DNA of 64,000 bases from Purshia tridentata (taxonomy: Eukaryota; Streptophyta; Magnoliopsida; Rosales; Rosaceae), in NCBI GenBank assembly GCA_003254885.1, contig QANT01000981.1, positions 27,206 to 91,205 of the forward strand, in the 5' to 3' direction. Under the pieces are notes generated by a model. It saw only the letters and a program-made list of their open reading frames with translations, did not search any database and had not been told where the DNA came from. Made by a program: the position numbers and the translations under genes. Below are positions 62,347-64,000 of this stretch, piece by piece (the first letter of the stretch is position 1; each line of letters begins with the position of its first letter).

Positions 62347-63020
62347 ATGAGTATCATCTTCAGCCAACTCTCTGACTCGGCCTCGGTGAACCAGCCCGAG
62401 TCGTCTTCCTGCTCGGACGGTACTAGTCGGGCAACTCGTTCCGACGAGGAAGTCATACTGGCCTCGAGCAGGCCGAAGAAGCGCGCGGGGAGGCGGGTGT
62501 TCAAGGAGACCCGATTTACCGGGGAGTGCGGCGGAGGGACAACAACAAGTGGGTCTGCGAGCTACGAGAGCCCAACAAAAAAACCCGAATCTGGCTGGGG
62601 ACCTATTCGACGGCGGAGATGGCTGCGAGGGCCCATGACGTGGCGGCATTGGCGTTTCGGGGGAAGCTGGCCTGCCTCAACTTCGCGGACTCCGTCTGGA
62701 GGCTGCCTGTCCCGGCTTCGATGGATGCTAAGGATATTAGGAGGGCAGCGGCTGAGGCGGCGGAGGGGTTTCAGCCGAGGGAGAAGGGTGACGGGGTTTC
62801 ATCCAGCGGCGACGACAAGGAGCAGAAGGTGGTGGCGGACAAGGAGAAGAATGAAGACCAGTTTTATGTGGATGAAGAGGCGTTGTTTGACATGCCGAGG
62901 TTGCTTGATAACATGGCTCAAGGGCTTATGCTTTCTCCACCTCATTGCTTGGGTGACAACATGGAATGGGATGACGTGGAAACCAATGCTGATCTGTCAC
63001 TCTGGAGTTTCTCGATTTGA
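62347..63020 (+). pseudogene. CBF/DREB1 transcription factor with 7-nt deletion in AP2 domain
   Basis: Intronless CBF/DREB1-type gene. Residues 1-56 are in frame and include the CBF signature [15 protein letters not shown] just before the AP2 domain. At 62513/62514 seven bases are missing (the end of the Arg codon plus the His and Pro codons of the family's ETRHP(I/V)YRGV). The rest continues in another frame: [54 protein letters not shown] (the DSxWR signature), [17 protein letters not shown], ending SLWSFSI at 63020. Length would be 226 residues if whole, normal for CBFs. CBFs bind CCGAC (CRT/DRE) elements and activate cold and dehydration genes. As written no DNA-binding domain is made, so probably a null copy. 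Confidence 0.92.
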
Positions 63021-64000
63021 CTGAGAGGGAGAGTGTGTTTTGTAAAGCTCTTTCCTCCACGTATTTTTCAATTCAATGGGAATATTGTATCTAATTAGGC
63101 CCACAGAGTTAGGAATGCATGAATGGTAGTCATCAGTCTGTAGGCTATTAGCTAGTGTGTTAGAGATGAATATGATAAATATACACAGTGTCACAAAATT
63201 TGGATTATTAATTGCATATATTTATGGACTTAATTTAATTACATGCTGCTTGGCAAAAAAAAAAAAATTTTAATTACATGGTGGCATGGGGATTCTAAAT
63301 TTCTAATTAGAAAGTGGAATATTCCCTCGATCTGATCATCCTTTTTTCATTCTTCTAGCTCGTGCCACGTGTTGTGTGAGTTGACATGCTCATTAATTTG
63401 TTGGGGGTACTTTATAAATTGATCAATTCCTTAATTGTTTGTGTTGGTTAGTGTTTTGACCGTGGTGGGTTTCCGAGGAGGAAAGTGGGTTTGGGGAAGT
63501 TTTCAGAGATGTGGTACTCCCATCCCAGTAGCGAATCAGTGAAGCTTTGGATGTAAATGCGTTGCGCTTACTTGTAGTTTCAGTACTAGTACTGTACTAC
63601 TGTGTTGCCTATTAATAGTTATGTACATAAAATCATTGTAAATATATAATTCACACACAAAATTAAAAAAAAAAAAAGTAGGTGCATGAAATTAACACGA
63701 ATAAATAGTAAGTGCGCAAATTAAACGTGAACAAAACTAATAGATGCGCACAAGATAAATACGAAAAAAAACTAGTACTAAATGCACAAAATAAACATGA
63801 AAAATTCAGCAGATGACAAAAGCTTTGTTAATATTATATTCTTTTTTGGGTAGTTTTCTATTATGAATATTATATAAATTGGATATTAAATATGGTAAAG
63901 CTAATTTTCAAAATCAATAAAATGTTCAAAGTTGAAACAAGTAACAATAATATTGTTTCAATAAAAAAATATTAATTAATAGAGATAAATAACATTAACT
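63021..64000. other. 3' flank of the CBF pseudogene
   Basis: 3' UTR-like sequence followed by AT-rich DNA. Near 63640-63800 there are loose repeats of TGCGCA(A/C)A...ACGAA(C/A)AAA...ACTA. No gene is supported to the window end. CBF genes usually occur in tandem clusters, so more copies may lie beyond. Confidence 0.5.

Noticed and set aside
62347-63024. 225-codon ORF as a complete new protein
   Set aside because: Only the first 56 codons are CBF-like; the rest is out-of-frame translation after the 7-nt deletion.

Overview
The window is plant nuclear DNA, AT-rich with long non-coding stretches. Genes have GT-AG introns, small non-autonomous transposons and SINEs are common, and every confident protein is a land-plant family. 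The CBF C-terminus (ending SLWSFSI) and overall style suggest Rosaceae, most likely Prunus; the species is an inference. Three single Ns (36299, 44671, 50797), at least two of them flanked by duplicated sequence, mark gap-closing joins in a draft assembly.

Layout: 1-6.6 kb non-coding; 6.9-9.2 kb (+) F-box/PP2-A gene; 9.9-14.0 kb (-) SEUSS-like (SLK) co-regulator gene with two frame-breaking lesions; 16.5-17.5 kb (-) Myb/SANT-like gene; 18.5-20.1 kb a SINE, nested tandem duplications and a possible first exon; 22.3-26.9 kb (+) MBOAT lysophospholipid acyltransferase (LPLAT1-like) in eight exons; 28.8-30.1 kb (+) BAG co-chaperone; 33.3-34.9 kb (-) intronless MATE transporter, DTX50-like; 41.1-43.0 and 44.8-47.0 kb (-) tandem STP/HEX6-type hexose transporters, with a promoter-plus-start fragment of a third copy at 49.4-49.7 kb; 53.8-54.7 kb (+) DREB-type ERF with a 71-nt frame-breaking insertion; 61.9-63.0 kb (+) CBF/DREB1 gene with a duplicated promoter/start and a 7-nt deletion in the AP2 domain.

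The gene content matches, as I recall the Arabidopsis map, three paralogous segments: At1g126-127 (DDF1, ERF027, LPLAT1, PP2-A12), At4g254-255 (CBF1-3, SLK1/SLK3) and At5g519-520 (CBF4, ERF025, DTX50, BAG1). The window looks like one relatively unfragmented version of the ancestral CBF neighbourhood. Three transcription-regulator genes (SLK-like, ERF, CBF) are frame-disrupted while the enzyme, chaperone and transporter genes are intact. No wholly novel system is evident. The most valuable signals are these lesions, the CBF promoter duplication, the hexose-transporter fragment and the SINEs with clear target-site duplications. Exon coordinates were derived by hand from splice sites, phase and family conservation.
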